A DNA stretch of 28,132 nt, taken from a virus. The notes under the pieces are model-generated. The model ran no database searches. It was not told the origin of the DNA and worked only from the letters and a program-made list of their open reading frames with translations. Positions within the stretch are counted from its first letter, which is position 1. Each line of letters opens with the position of its first letter. The DNA lies in the IMG/VR virus record IMGVR_UViG_3300042261_000575, positions 1 through 28,132 of that record; one strand, 5' to 3'. Position numbers and translations under genes: made by a program. Shown here one piece after another: positions 14,390 through 21,791 of this stretch.

Positions 14390-14804
14390 AAAAGTTCGTT
14401 GTAGTTTCTGTGGCACTATAGTAGATATGCGGAATAAACCGTATAGAATCAATTTAAAACGGTTTAATGTGACTTCCGTAAAACAATTAAGCAATGTTTA
14501 TTTATGCATGGTGTGCAGAAGGATAAAAAGATTTTTTGATACTCCTGAATATTTAAAAGTTTCTGGTCCTTATAAATATTTAAAATTTTTATTACAACAA
14601 GAAGTTAATAATTATGTAAAAAGAGGGTTAAACGATCCAGTAGCACAAAAAAACTTTGTAGAGAATGTAAAACACTTGCTTGACAAAAGACACATAAAAG
14701 AATATGATTTCCTTATAGCTAATAACGAATTAGTGGGTATTTTATTGAAGAAAATACCATTTTTTAATGAAGTAATGATAGAATTAAAATCAAAAGGAAA
14801 ATAA
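14382..14804 (+). CDS. Small zinc-finger protein
   Basis: This 140-aa basic protein begins MSKKVRCSFCGTIVDM. C7/C10 and C42/C45 (LCMVC) form a treble-clef-like or ribbon zinc site of about 40 residues. It is followed by helices (YLKFLLQQEVNNYVKRGLND). The high Lys/Arg content and zinc site suggest nucleic-acid or RNA-polymerase binding, which is inference. It overlaps the preceding gene by 8 nt and is followed immediately by the 104-aa gene. I cannot assign it to a named T4 gene. Confidence 0.7.
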   Translation: MSKKVRCSFCGTIVDMRNKPYRINLKRFNVTSVKQLSNVYLCMVCRRIKRFFDTPEYLKVSGPYKYLKFLLQQEVNNYVKRGLNDPVAQKNFVENVKHLLDKRHIKEYDFLIANNELVGILLKKIPFFNEVMIELKSKGK

Positions 14805-14805
14805 T

Positions 14806-15120
14806 ATGAATAACAAAATATCAATAGAAAGTTTAGATAAAGATAGTGAAGCTCGATGGATAACATTATTATCAGCAATAGATACATTGGATAGATTCTG
14901 TACACAAAATAATAAAAGTTTTGATGATATAGACTTTAAAATTCCAGCAATTAAACATTATATGGAAGATACCATAGAATATGTTAAACAGTTGCAAAAA
15001 GAAGATGATGTTTTAAAAAATGAAAAATCTATTAATAGTATACGTTCGAAATTAGCCCAAAATTTCTTTAATAATGTTATAACAGATAAAAAACATATAA
15101 GAACTTTACAATTAAATTAA
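14806..15120 (+). CDS. Small helical hypothetical protein
   Basis: This 104-aa, all-helical protein starts one base after the zinc-finger gene's stop, behind AAAAGGAAA. It has one Cys and no motifs. The position, last gene before the leftward block that precedes terminase, makes a small DNA-packaging or accessory role conceivable, but nothing in the sequence shows it. Its stop shares the four bases TTAA (15117-15120) with the convergent 546-aa gene. Confidence 0.65.
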   Translation: MNNKISIESLDKDSEARWITLLSAIDTLDRFCTQNNKSFDDIDFKIPAIKHYMEDTIEYVKQLQKEDDVLKNEKSINSIRSKLAQNFFNNVITDKKHIRTLQLN

Positions 15121-16757
15121 CCTTTTTTCATATAGAAATTTTCACCAACTTTATAAAGCATTATACCTGTATTACCTAATTTTTTAATAGGTTCTTGATC
15201 GGTAAGCTGATTGGTTGGTGGAAATGCTTGAACTAACATATCAACTATATTAATTGTTTCGCCAGATGGCATAGTTATTAAACCTAATTTAACTGGATTA
15301 AATGATGGTCTAGCTAAATAAGGTTTTAAAAATTTGTCAACAATTCCTCTATTTGGGTCAATTGATTTATAATCTGGAATAACTTTGCCATCTTTTCTAT
15401 TTTGAATTTTTAAAGAAGGTGGTTCTGGTTCTTTAATTTTAATTTTTTCATCTGCTTTTTCTATGGGTTTTGAATCTTCTCTTAATACAAATTGTTTAAA
15501 AGATTCGTGTGTTGGTTTCATTCCTTCTTCTGCGTCTCTTGAATTTTTAGCTGGATAATGTGTTATTTTATAAGCGTCTTTATCTTTAATAAGATTTTTA
15601 TGTCCAATAACAGGAAATCCGTGTTTTTTTAATATTTTTTCTGCTGCTATCTTTGCTTCTTTGTTGCTAACCCACCAATATATTATTTTTGTAGCTGGTA
15701 AATATCTAAAATTACAATAATCTTCTATATTATCTTCCATCATGCCTAAAGTGTAATGGTCGTTGTCTTTTTCCCCTTGATGTAGATAAATATCACCAGT
15801 TTTCTGTTTAAAATGTCCAAAAATTACTGTATCACTATGTATTTTTTGTCCACCTGTAAAAGATTCAATAGCTTCACTGAAAAGTTCGTTTTCTGCTTTA
15901 GAAATTTTTTCAATATCTTTAATATCAATTTTTTCATCATCTTCTAATATTTTTTCAAGTCTTTTAATAAAATCCCAATAATAATATTTTTCCAATAGTT
16001 TATAAATCACATTAGAAGGCAATTTGTTGCGAGATTGAAATTTTTCTATTTCATCAGGCGAAAGAGGTCTTGTAAAATCTTCTTCTCTTTTCTTTTTTAT
16101 AGTCTTTTTAAAATCTACTAATTTTTCAATATCTTTATTAATTTCATAAATTTTACTTTGCAACATTTGTTTTAAATTTTTAATTTCATCTTTATTAAAT
16201 GTTGTCAATTCTTTAAAATCTATAATATCTCTACGCAATTTAGCAGTTACTAAGTCTATTCTTGATACAACATCTTGAAACTTTTTTAAATATTTTCCTA
16301 TATTTATATCTAAATCTTTGGTTTGTTTTATCCATCGTTGATTAATTATATCATATATAGCATCATAACGATGTTCATCAATTTCATCATCAGAAACATT
16401 TATATAATAATTAATTGGATGTGTTGTTCCAATTGCTAAACTACCATTTAATTCATTTATAAATTTTAATAATTTTGTTTCTAATATATCGTTTACATTT
16501 TTTTCATATACATCTACAGTTATATCAATATCACAATCTTTGTTGTAATGTCTGGATAAAATACTTCCAACCATATAGAATCTTCTTACGGGTACTATTT
16601 CTTCAATTCTATCTATATCTTTAGCAATTTGTACTCTTATTCCGGTTTTTAATGTGGGTAATTTATCATCATAAAAATCAAAAACAGTGGCATCAAGGCT
16701 TTGCTTAGGAATATCTATAATAGATTCTTTAATAAATTCTGAAAAGATTTTTTTCAT
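15117..16757 (-). CDS. Nucleotidyltransferase-like protein with capsid-targeting-type leader
   Basis: This 546-aa protein starts MKKIFSEFIKES, a leader shared with other putative capsid cargo. Residues 58-82 read RRFYMVGSILSRHYNKDCDI and on to DIT: the G64-S65 and D76-x-D78 signature of the polymerase-beta nucleotidyltransferase fold. The usual third acid falls in HPINYYINVSDD (about 113-124), where Asn/Tyr occupy the expected strand, so activity is uncertain. A long helical region follows (about 160-300), then a domain with RYLPATKIIYWWVS near 352-365. At about 415-427 a second leader-like motif, ESFKQFVLREDS, appears inside the protein, before a C-terminal module. A late box lies 7 nt from the ATG and there is no Shine-Dalgarno sequence. 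Likely a late, packaged protein; substrate unknown. Confidence 0.7.
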   Translation of the reverse strand: MKKIFSEFIKESIIDIPKQSLDATVFDFYDDKLPTLKTGIRVQIAKDIDRIEEIVPVRRFYMVGSILSRHYNKDCDIDITVDVYEKNVNDILETKLLKFINELNGSLAIGTTHPINYYINVSDDEIDEHRYDAIYDIINQRWIKQTKDLDINIGKYLKKFQDVVSRIDLVTAKLRRDIIDFKELTTFNKDEIKNLKQMLQSKIYEINKDIEKLVDFKKTIKKKREEDFTRPLSPDEIEKFQSRNKLPSNVIYKLLEKYYYWDFIKRLEKILEDDEKIDIKDIEKISKAENELFSEAIESFTGGQKIHSDTVIFGHFKQKTGDIYLHQGEKDNDHYTLGMMEDNIEDYCNFRYLPATKIIYWWVSNKEAKIAAEKILKKHGFPVIGHKNLIKDKDAYKITHYPAKNSRDAEEGMKPTHESFKQFVLREDSKPIEKADEKIKIKEPEPPSLKIQNRKDGKVIPDYKSIDPNRGIVDKFLKPYLARPSFNPVKLGLITMPSGETINIVDMLVQAFPPTNQLTDQEPIKKLGNTGIMLYKVGENFYMKKG

Positions 16758-16764
16758 ATGTAAA

Positions 16765-16773
16765 TATTTATTA
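16765..16773 (-). promoter_or_regulatory. Late promoter box for the nucleotidyltransferase-like gene
   Basis: TAATAAATA on the minus strand, followed by TTTACAT and then the ATG. The 7-nt gap leaves an essentially leaderless transcript. Confidence 0.6.
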
Positions 16774-16791
16774 AATTTTTATATATTTCCA

Positions 16792-16823
16792 ATAAAAAAC
16801 CCACTAGATGTTTCCAGTGGGTT
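16792..16823 (-). terminator. Rho-independent terminator after the 293-aa gene
   Basis: AACCCACT and AGTGGGTT (16816-16823 and 16798-16805 on the plus strand) form an 8-bp stem with a 10-nt loop. Read on the minus strand it is followed by TTTTTTATT. It separates the 293-aa gene from the downstream nucleotidyltransferase-like gene, which has its own promoter. Confidence 0.85.
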
Positions 16824-16855
16824 AAAAAATTTTAAATATTTTTATTTAATTTATT

Positions 16856-17737
16856 TTATTTTATGAATGAATTATTTCCGCCTTTTGCAATTGGGCCTGT
16901 TCCGCCGACTGTTAGTGACATCTTAGGACCAAACTTGGTTTCTGGTGCCTTGGAAAGTGTTCCAGAGCGATCTTTTCCAGCAGGAGTGTTTGCTTTACCT
17001 GCACCAGATTTGCCAATATTATTCTTAGGATTTTTGCTCATTTTGGGATCAAATGATGTTTTCTTGGCAACTTTAGGATTAGAGGGTTCGGGAATTTTAC
17101 CAACAGAGGCAGATTCCTCTACTAGTGGCTTTTCAACATCTTCCATACCTTCCATGCCTGTTTCATCTTCACCCATATTATCAAGGTCTAAATCTTCATC
17201 ACCAGCAGGGGCTTCACCCATTCCACCGCCCAATTTGTCAGCAATGGCTAAGATGTTGTTTGCTAATTCACGAAAAGCTTGTGCAACATCAATTTGTTCG
17301 GGTTCTCCTGTTAATGATTCGTCTTCCATTGGACCTTCTTCAAAATCACCAGAATCTGTATCAAATGATTTGTCTTCTACATCACCAGCAGGAGTAATTT
17401 CTTCTGGAAGTTCTTCCTCTTTTAATATAGATGTATAAAGCTTATCAAAGGTTAAAGGAATTTCTTCGCCTTCCTTTTGAACCTTTTTCTTGGGAATGTC
17501 TTTTGAAACGGGGGCAGGTTTGCCTTTGCCGTCTGCTACGCTGTTATCGCCTTGTGATGGACCAGCTACGGGTTTCTTAATGTCACCCTTTGCATTTTCC
17601 ATATTATCATTTACTGGTTTGCCTTTTTCTTTGGCACCTTCGAAAGATTGGCCTGACATATCCTTGCCAACTGTTCCTTCTTTATTTTCTAATATTAATT
17701 TATAAGCGTCAAAAATTGCATCATTTGTTTTATCCAT
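16856..17737 (-). CDS. Low-complexity core-like virion protein
   Basis: This 293-aa disordered protein is rich in Gly, Pro, Lys, Asp and Glu. It begins MDKTNDAIFDAYKLILENKE and has an internal copy of the same kind of motif, LTFDKLYTSILKEEELPEE (about 94-112). Both fit the LYxxILxE pattern that may mark prohead-protease cleavage. An acidic middle (SFDTDSGDFEEGPMEDE) contains one likely helix (VAQAFRELANNILAIADKLG, about 149-168). The C-terminal 80 residues are basic and Gly/Ser/Lys rich. It has a strong AGGAG site, a late box 27 nt upstream, its own terminator, and GC-richer codons than its neighbours, all signs of high expression. A prohead-core or scaffold role is plausible by composition and context only. 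Confidence 0.65.
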   Translation of the reverse strand: MDKTNDAIFDAYKLILENKEGTVGKDMSGQSFEGAKEKGKPVNDNMENAKGDIKKPVAGPSQGDNSVADGKGKPAPVSKDIPKKKVQKEGEEIPLTFDKLYTSILKEEELPEEITPAGDVEDKSFDTDSGDFEEGPMEDESLTGEPEQIDVAQAFRELANNILAIADKLGGGMGEAPAGDEDLDLDNMGEDETGMEGMEDVEKPLVEESASVGKIPEPSNPKVAKKTSFDPKMSKNPKNNIGKSGAGKANTPAGKDRSGTLSKAPETKFGPKMSLTVGGTGPIAKGGNNSFIK

Positions 17738-17764
17738 AAGTTTTTCTCCTGTTGTCCTTTCAAT

Positions 17765-17773
17765 TATTTATTA
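17765..17773 (-). promoter_or_regulatory. Late promoter box for the 293-aa gene
   Basis: TAATAAATA on the minus strand, followed by ATTGAAAGGA and a separate AGGAG at 17746-17750 (plus-strand numbering). The 27-nt gap to the ATG equals that of the metallopeptidase/VWA gene. Confidence 0.6.
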
Positions 17774-17830
17774 ATTTTTAAACTAATTCTACAAAAATTC
17801 TATTGATTTGTTGTAAAATTAATACGTTTG

Positions 17831-17844
17831 TGTAAATATTTATA
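17831..17844. promoter_or_regulatory. Palindromic late promoter block before terminase
   Basis: TGTAAATATTTATA reads TGTAAATA on the plus strand (24 nt from the terminase ATG) and TATAAATA on the minus strand (17837-17844, about 100 nt upstream of the 293-aa gene). It may serve both divergent genes. Confidence 0.45.
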
Positions 17845-17862
17845 AAATTTGAGTGTATTTCT

Positions 17863-19563
17863 ATGGAAGATAATGATAAAAATCAATATTATTTAAATAA
17901 TCCTGCCTTACCTACGTCTAATTATGTATGTGAGTGGACTCCAGATCAAATAAAACAATTAAATAAAGCTAATTTAGATATTGTTTATTTTGCAGAAACT
18001 TTTTTCTATATTGTTAATTTGGATCGTGGTAAAGAAATTATTACACTTTATAAGGCACAAAAGAAAATATTAAAAGCTTTAGCCAAAAATAATCGTGTTG
18101 TTTTATTAGCTGCAAGACAGAGTGGAAAAACTACGTTGTTTACAATATTTGCTTTATGGTATACTTGTTTTCAAAAAGATAAAAGCGTTTTAATTGTTGC
18201 AAATAAAGAAAAAACAGCAGTAGAAATATTAAGTCGTATTAGAACTGCTTATGAATTTTTACCAAATTGGATTAAACCTGGTGTAAAAGATTATGCTAAA
18301 ACTGAAATAAAGTTTAGCAATGATAGTAGAATTATGGTAAGTACTACTGCGGCATCTGCTGGTCGTTCTGCATCAATAAATTGTTTATTAATTGATGAAT
18401 GTGCTCATATTGAGAAACATAAAGAACAAGAATTTTTTACATCTGTGTTACCAGTTATTTCGTCTTCTAAACAATCAAAAGTTTTTCTTATTTCTACAGC
18501 AAACGGTACAGGGAACTTTTTTTATAAAATTTATGCAGGAGCAGAACGAAAAGAAAACGAATGGCATTCGGAAAGTATATCTTGGCAGGATGTCCCCGGA
18601 AGAGATGACAAATGGAAAAAACAAGCATTGTCTGACTTGGGGGGTGATTTAATAAGATTTAAACAAGAATATGAAAATATATTTATAGAAACTGGAGAAA
18701 CTGCTGTAGATGGGGAATATTTAAAAGAATTGTTAATCAATGTAAGAACTCCTGAGATTATAAATACACAAGATTATAAAGTTTGGGAAAAACCAGATGC
18801 TAAAAAGATTTATGTGCTTGGTGTTGATATATCAGATGGAGTCGGAAGTGCGTCCTCTTGTATTCAGGGTTTAGACGTAACTGATCTTACTAATATTAAA
18901 CAAGTATGCTGTTATAGTAATAAATATATTGATACTACAAATTTTGCAAAAGAATTATTTAATATTTCAAAACAATGGGGAAAACCTTATTTATTAATTG
19001 AAAGAAATGCAATGGGTGGTGAAGTTCTTAATGCATTGGCAAATCCCCCTTATAATTATGAGCGTATAGTATGTTATAGCTCTGATCAACAGATAGATTA
19101 TGAAAAAAGAGGAATATTTAATTCTACTAATGTAAAATATGAAGGTGTTTCAAATATGAGATATTGGATGAATACCTTACGTGCTGTTAGTATATATGAT
19201 ATAGCCACCGTTCAAGAATTGCAAACCTTTACAAAAAGACCTAATGGTACTTGGGGTAAAGTTAATAGTGTTGGAGTTTTTGATGATCGAGTAATGGCAT
19301 TAATATGGGCATTATTTGCGTTACATATACCAATCGCTGAAAATATTTTTGAGGTTTTACAATATGATGAATATGGCAAACCTTTAAAAATAGCAAAGGG
19401 TTATTATGATAATGATAAAATTTTTAGTGTTGATCAGTATAGAAGAGATTGGGGAGATGCTGAATTTGTACCCTCTTTCGTAGGAATTAAAAGTGATATG
19501 GGAACAAATTGTGAAGTGGAAGACATGCTTCAAGATGGCTGGTTGATGTTTGAATCGAGATAA
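17863..19563 (+). CDS. Large terminase subunit (T4 gp17-like)
   Basis: This 566-aa protein is the ATP-driven motor and nuclease that packages DNA into proheads, acting with the portal and a small terminase. The ATPase domain shows Walker A AARQSGKTT (residues 83-91), Walker B LLIDECAH (D178, E179) and a coupling-motif-like LISTANGTG segment (about 211-219). The C-terminal RNase H-type nuclease shows GVDISDG (D322, D325) and FDDRVMALIWAL (D474/D475). The length is close to gp17-family proteins (T4: 610 aa). It has no strong Shine-Dalgarno sequence. No small terminase subunit is recognisable in the window, and the portal gene is not seen either. The stop lies 3 bp from the convergent SleB-type gene. 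Confidence 0.95.
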   Translation: MEDNDKNQYYLNNPALPTSNYVCEWTPDQIKQLNKANLDIVYFAETFFYIVNLDRGKEIITLYKAQKKILKALAKNNRVVLLAARQSGKTTLFTIFALWYTCFQKDKSVLIVANKEKTAVEILSRIRTAYEFLPNWIKPGVKDYAKTEIKFSNDSRIMVSTTAASAGRSASINCLLIDECAHIEKHKEQEFFTSVLPVISSSKQSKVFLISTANGTGNFFYKIYAGAERKENEWHSESISWQDVPGRDDKWKKQALSDLGGDLIRFKQEYENIFIETGETAVDGEYLKELLINVRTPEIINTQDYKVWEKPDAKKIYVLGVDISDGVGSASSCIQGLDVTDLTNIKQVCCYSNKYIDTTNFAKELFNISKQWGKPYLLIERNAMGGEVLNALANPPYNYERIVCYSSDQQIDYEKRGIFNSTNVKYEGVSNMRYWMNTLRAVSIYDIATVQELQTFTKRPNGTWGKVNSVGVFDDRVMALIWALFALHIPIAENIFEVLQYDEYGKPLKIAKGYYDNDKIFSVDQYRRDWGDAEFVPSFVGIKSDMGTNCEVEDMLQDGWLMFESR

Positions 19564-19566
19564 TAA

Positions 19567-19962
19567 TTACCAATATTTTAATTCTATAAATATATGATTA
19601 CCAATTATTTCACCCTTTTGTCCTCTTGCCCAATTTGGACATTTTGATGAACTATATAAAGATACAGTAAGATAATTTGTGGGTTTAATATTAATAAAGG
19701 GATAACATATAAAAGTTTTGCTTAACATATCATTTGCTATTTTTTCACAAATTTTATAAATTTTTGGTTCTTTTATAACAATATCATTAACATCATTCCA
19801 ACAACTAAAAGCTTTAGGTTTTAGACAAACTTGTGCCATTTTTGACGTATCGCCTTTTGCTCTATTATAAATAACAGTTGCAACTGCTTGAATCCCTTTT
19901 AATTGCTCACCCCTGGATTCTGCGTATAATGTTTTTGCAATTATTTCTAAATCTGTTTTCAT
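19567..19962 (-). CDS. SleB-type cell wall hydrolase
   Basis: This 131-aa protein is a compact member of the SleB/Hydrolase_2 family, which cleaves peptidoglycan glycan strands. Family signatures are IIAKTLYAESRGEQ (catalytic Glu likely E15), AVATVIYNRAKGD (27-39), CLKPKAFSCWND (46-57) and a final GNHIF motif. There is no signal peptide or membrane anchor, so export would need a holin or delivery within the virion. It lies 1 bp downstream of the HAD-transglycosylase gene on the same strand, has no clear Shine-Dalgarno sequence, and is probably co-transcribed with it. It could be the endolysin or a virion-associated wall-degrading enzyme. Confidence 0.85.
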   Translation of the reverse strand: MKTDLEIIAKTLYAESRGEQLKGIQAVATVIYNRAKGDTSKMAQVCLKPKAFSCWNDVNDIVIKEPKIYKICEKIANDMLSKTFICYPFINIKPTNYLTVSLYSSSKCPNWARGQKGEIIGNHIFIELKYW

Positions 19963-19963
19963 A

Positions 19964-21049
19964 TTAATTTTTTGCTAAAAATCTTATAACATCTTGTGCA
20001 TAAATAATGGCATTTTGTTTATTTGTACCTTGTGGACCACCGTTCCATATTGCAGCCAATTCTCTGTGTGTTGGAGGTCGTCCGTGTTTTTGTTTAAAAT
20101 GTTTTCCCCAATATGATAGATATTTTACAAGAACATCTACGGCTTTTTGTGGATTAAACATTTCATGATGTTTATAAGATGTTCCATAAATGGTATTAAC
20201 ATCTTTTACTACTTCTGGATGTATTTGATATTTTCCAAAGGCTACACCTTTATCGCCTATTGCATTATTTGGATTTTTTAAATGTCCGGTTTCTTTTTTT
20301 GCAATAGCAGGTATAAGAGTTTTAATTTTAGATTCTAATGTACTATCCAATTTTTTAAGTTGTTTTAAATTTTTTTCTTTTGATGTGGGATATAATCCAT
20401 GATGTCTTGGAACATTTTTTATATTATGTTGTGGAGTGTTTCTTTGTTCTATTTTTCTATAAAAATCTTCAGTTTCTTGTTTTCTTTTCTCTTCTTCGTC
20501 CTTTTTTTCAAAATCTTGAGCAACTTTATTTTTAATATGTTCAATTTGTTCTGGACTTAATTTTTGCTGTTTGGGGTGAAATAATGAGTAAGGAGTTAAT
20601 GCTGAAGCCCCTAAACCAGCAATTGCCGCCCCTTTTCTTAGTGATGATTTCCAATCTTCTTCAATAATATTCGAATATGTGTCGTAAAATAAATTTTCTC
20701 TTATTTTATCTTTTTTATCTATTACTGGTATTCCTTTATTTTTTTTAATTTGTATAGCTTTATCATCATAAAAAACTTCCATATCAGGAGTTTTAATGTT
20801 TGTAATTTCTAAATCTGGTAAATTATTTTCTTTTAACCACTCTTTAATGGCTTTTACATCTTTTTTATCATTCGCTCTTGCTGTGAAAATTTTAACTGTT
20901 TTGCCTTCTTCGATCCATTTTTTAACATTTTCCAACATTGCTGGAATAGGTTTGCCTATTACACCTTTTTTATAGGACGTATAATGGGCTAAAGTTGCAT
21001 CAAGATCGACAGCAATACTTTCTTTAATAAAATGTTTAAAAGTTATCAT
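19964..21049 (-). CDS. HAD phosphatase fused to lytic transglycosylase, with capsid-targeting-type leader
   Basis: This 361-aa protein has four parts. Residues 1-11, MITFKHFIKES, match the leader motif of other putative cargo. Residues 12-115 form a HAD domain: AVDLDATLAHY (D15, D17, T19), KIFTARAND (T57) and FYDDKA (D95, D96). Residues 119-155 hold a second leader-like motif (LFYDTYSNIIEED) and a short hydrophobic stretch (AAIAGLGASALTPYSLF), followed by a charged linker. Residues 240-361 are a lysozyme-like transglycosylase (SLT-type) with IPAIAKKETG (E253 likely catalytic), GKYQIHPEV and AIWNGG. A late box lies 8 nt from the ATG and no Shine-Dalgarno sequence is present. Domains are clear; the joint role is inferred, perhaps wall degradation on entry plus a separately released phosphatase. 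Confidence 0.8.
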   Translation of the reverse strand: MITFKHFIKESIAVDLDATLAHYTSYKKGVIGKPIPAMLENVKKWIEEGKTVKIFTARANDKKDVKAIKEWLKENNLPDLEITNIKTPDMEVFYDDKAIQIKKNKGIPVIDKKDKIRENLFYDTYSNIIEEDWKSSLRKGAAIAGLGASALTPYSLFHPKQQKLSPEQIEHIKNKVAQDFEKKDEEEKRKQETEDFYRKIEQRNTPQHNIKNVPRHHGLYPTSKEKNLKQLKKLDSTLESKIKTLIPAIAKKETGHLKNPNNAIGDKGVAFGKYQIHPEVVKDVNTIYGTSYKHHEMFNPQKAVDVLVKYLSYWGKHFKQKHGRPPTHRELAAIWNGGPQGTNKQNAIIYAQDVIRFLAKN

Positions 21050-21057
21050 ATTTTAAT

Positions 21058-21066
21058 TATTTATTA
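21058..21066 (-). promoter_or_regulatory. Late promoter box for the HAD-transglycosylase gene
   Basis: TAATAAATA followed by ATTAAAAT on the minus strand, 8 nt from the ATG. It is back to back with, and partly overlaps, the late box of the rightward gene at 21093. Confidence 0.6.
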
Positions 21067-21072
21067 TAAATA
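21065..21072 (+). promoter_or_regulatory. T4-type late promoter box for the 219-aa tube-like gene
   Basis: A perfect TATAAATA, 20 nt before ATG 21093, with AAAAGGAA between. Together with the minus-strand box it makes a compact divergent late promoter. Confidence 0.65.
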
Positions 21073-21092
21073 CTTATAAAAGGAATGGTAAA

Positions 21093-21752
21093 ATGATAGA
21101 AAATCCACAACAAACAATTTTAAATAAAACCAAACAGGATAAATTTATACTTATTATTAATACTCCTCCAGCATTAAAATCTATTCAAACAAATAGTGAA
21201 AGAACTAATAATCTTATGAATTTGGATAAAATGCAATATTCTGTTTGGGGTGTAAATGTTCCACCACATTCAATAAGTGAAATTGAAACCCCTTTTATGG
21301 GTCAGACAATGCATGTTACAAGTCAAACTCGTCAGAAATATCCACCTATTAAGGTAAATTTTAATATTGATTCAAATTTTGATAATTATTTTTATATTTG
21401 GAAATGGCTGACTATTCTAAACGATCCAAGAAACTCTGGAATGGATGAACATTTTGCAGAATTTACAACATTAAATGAAGTTTCTATAGATAATATGAGA
21501 AAAAACATAAATAATGAATCAACCAAATATAAACACATAAAAATGAAAAATAATTATGACGATTATCAAACTATAATGAGTCTTTATGGTTTAAGAGAAT
21601 ATAACGAAAAAATTATTAAATGGGATTTTTATAACTCATTTCCCACCATTTTAGAGGGGTTTGACTATAATTACCAAAATAGCGAAGATATTACCTGTTC
21701 GTTTAATTTTGCATATGGACAGGTTGATATAAGTCTCGTTGATCCTATATAA
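21093..21752 (+). CDS. Tail-tube-like protein (gp19-family paralogue)
   Basis: This 219-aa protein sits directly before the sheath gene. Its core pattern is an extended FILIINTPPAL strand near residue 19, VWGVNVPPHSISEIETPF (about 51-68), a TSQTRQKYPPIKVNFNID strand, and an aromatic NYFYIWKWLTIL helix (about 98-109). This resembles the tube fold shared by gp19, gp48 and gp54, where the PPHSI loop and the kW helix recur. A C-terminal FAYGQVDI strand would complete the barrel. It is longer than T4 gp19 (163 aa) and distinct from the true tube gene at 25940. Alternatives are a tail-completion or terminator protein. It has its own late promoter and an AAAGGA site. Confidence 0.6.
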   Translation: MIENPQQTILNKTKQDKFILIINTPPALKSIQTNSERTNNLMNLDKMQYSVWGVNVPPHSISEIETPFMGQTMHVTSQTRQKYPPIKVNFNIDSNFDNYFYIWKWLTILNDPRNSGMDEHFAEFTTLNEVSIDNMRKNINNESTKYKHIKMKNNYDDYQTIMSLYGLREYNEKIIKWDFYNSFPTILEGFDYNYQNSEDITCSFNFAYGQVDISLVDPI

Positions 21753-21791
21753 CTATTTTTTAATAAATTTAATAGTTTCAATTTAGAAAAA

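Noticed and set aside
16863-17438. Rightward 191-aa frame rich in Ser and Pro
   Set aside because: It is antisense to the low-complexity 293-aa gene, which has a late box, AGGAG site and terminator on the minus strand.
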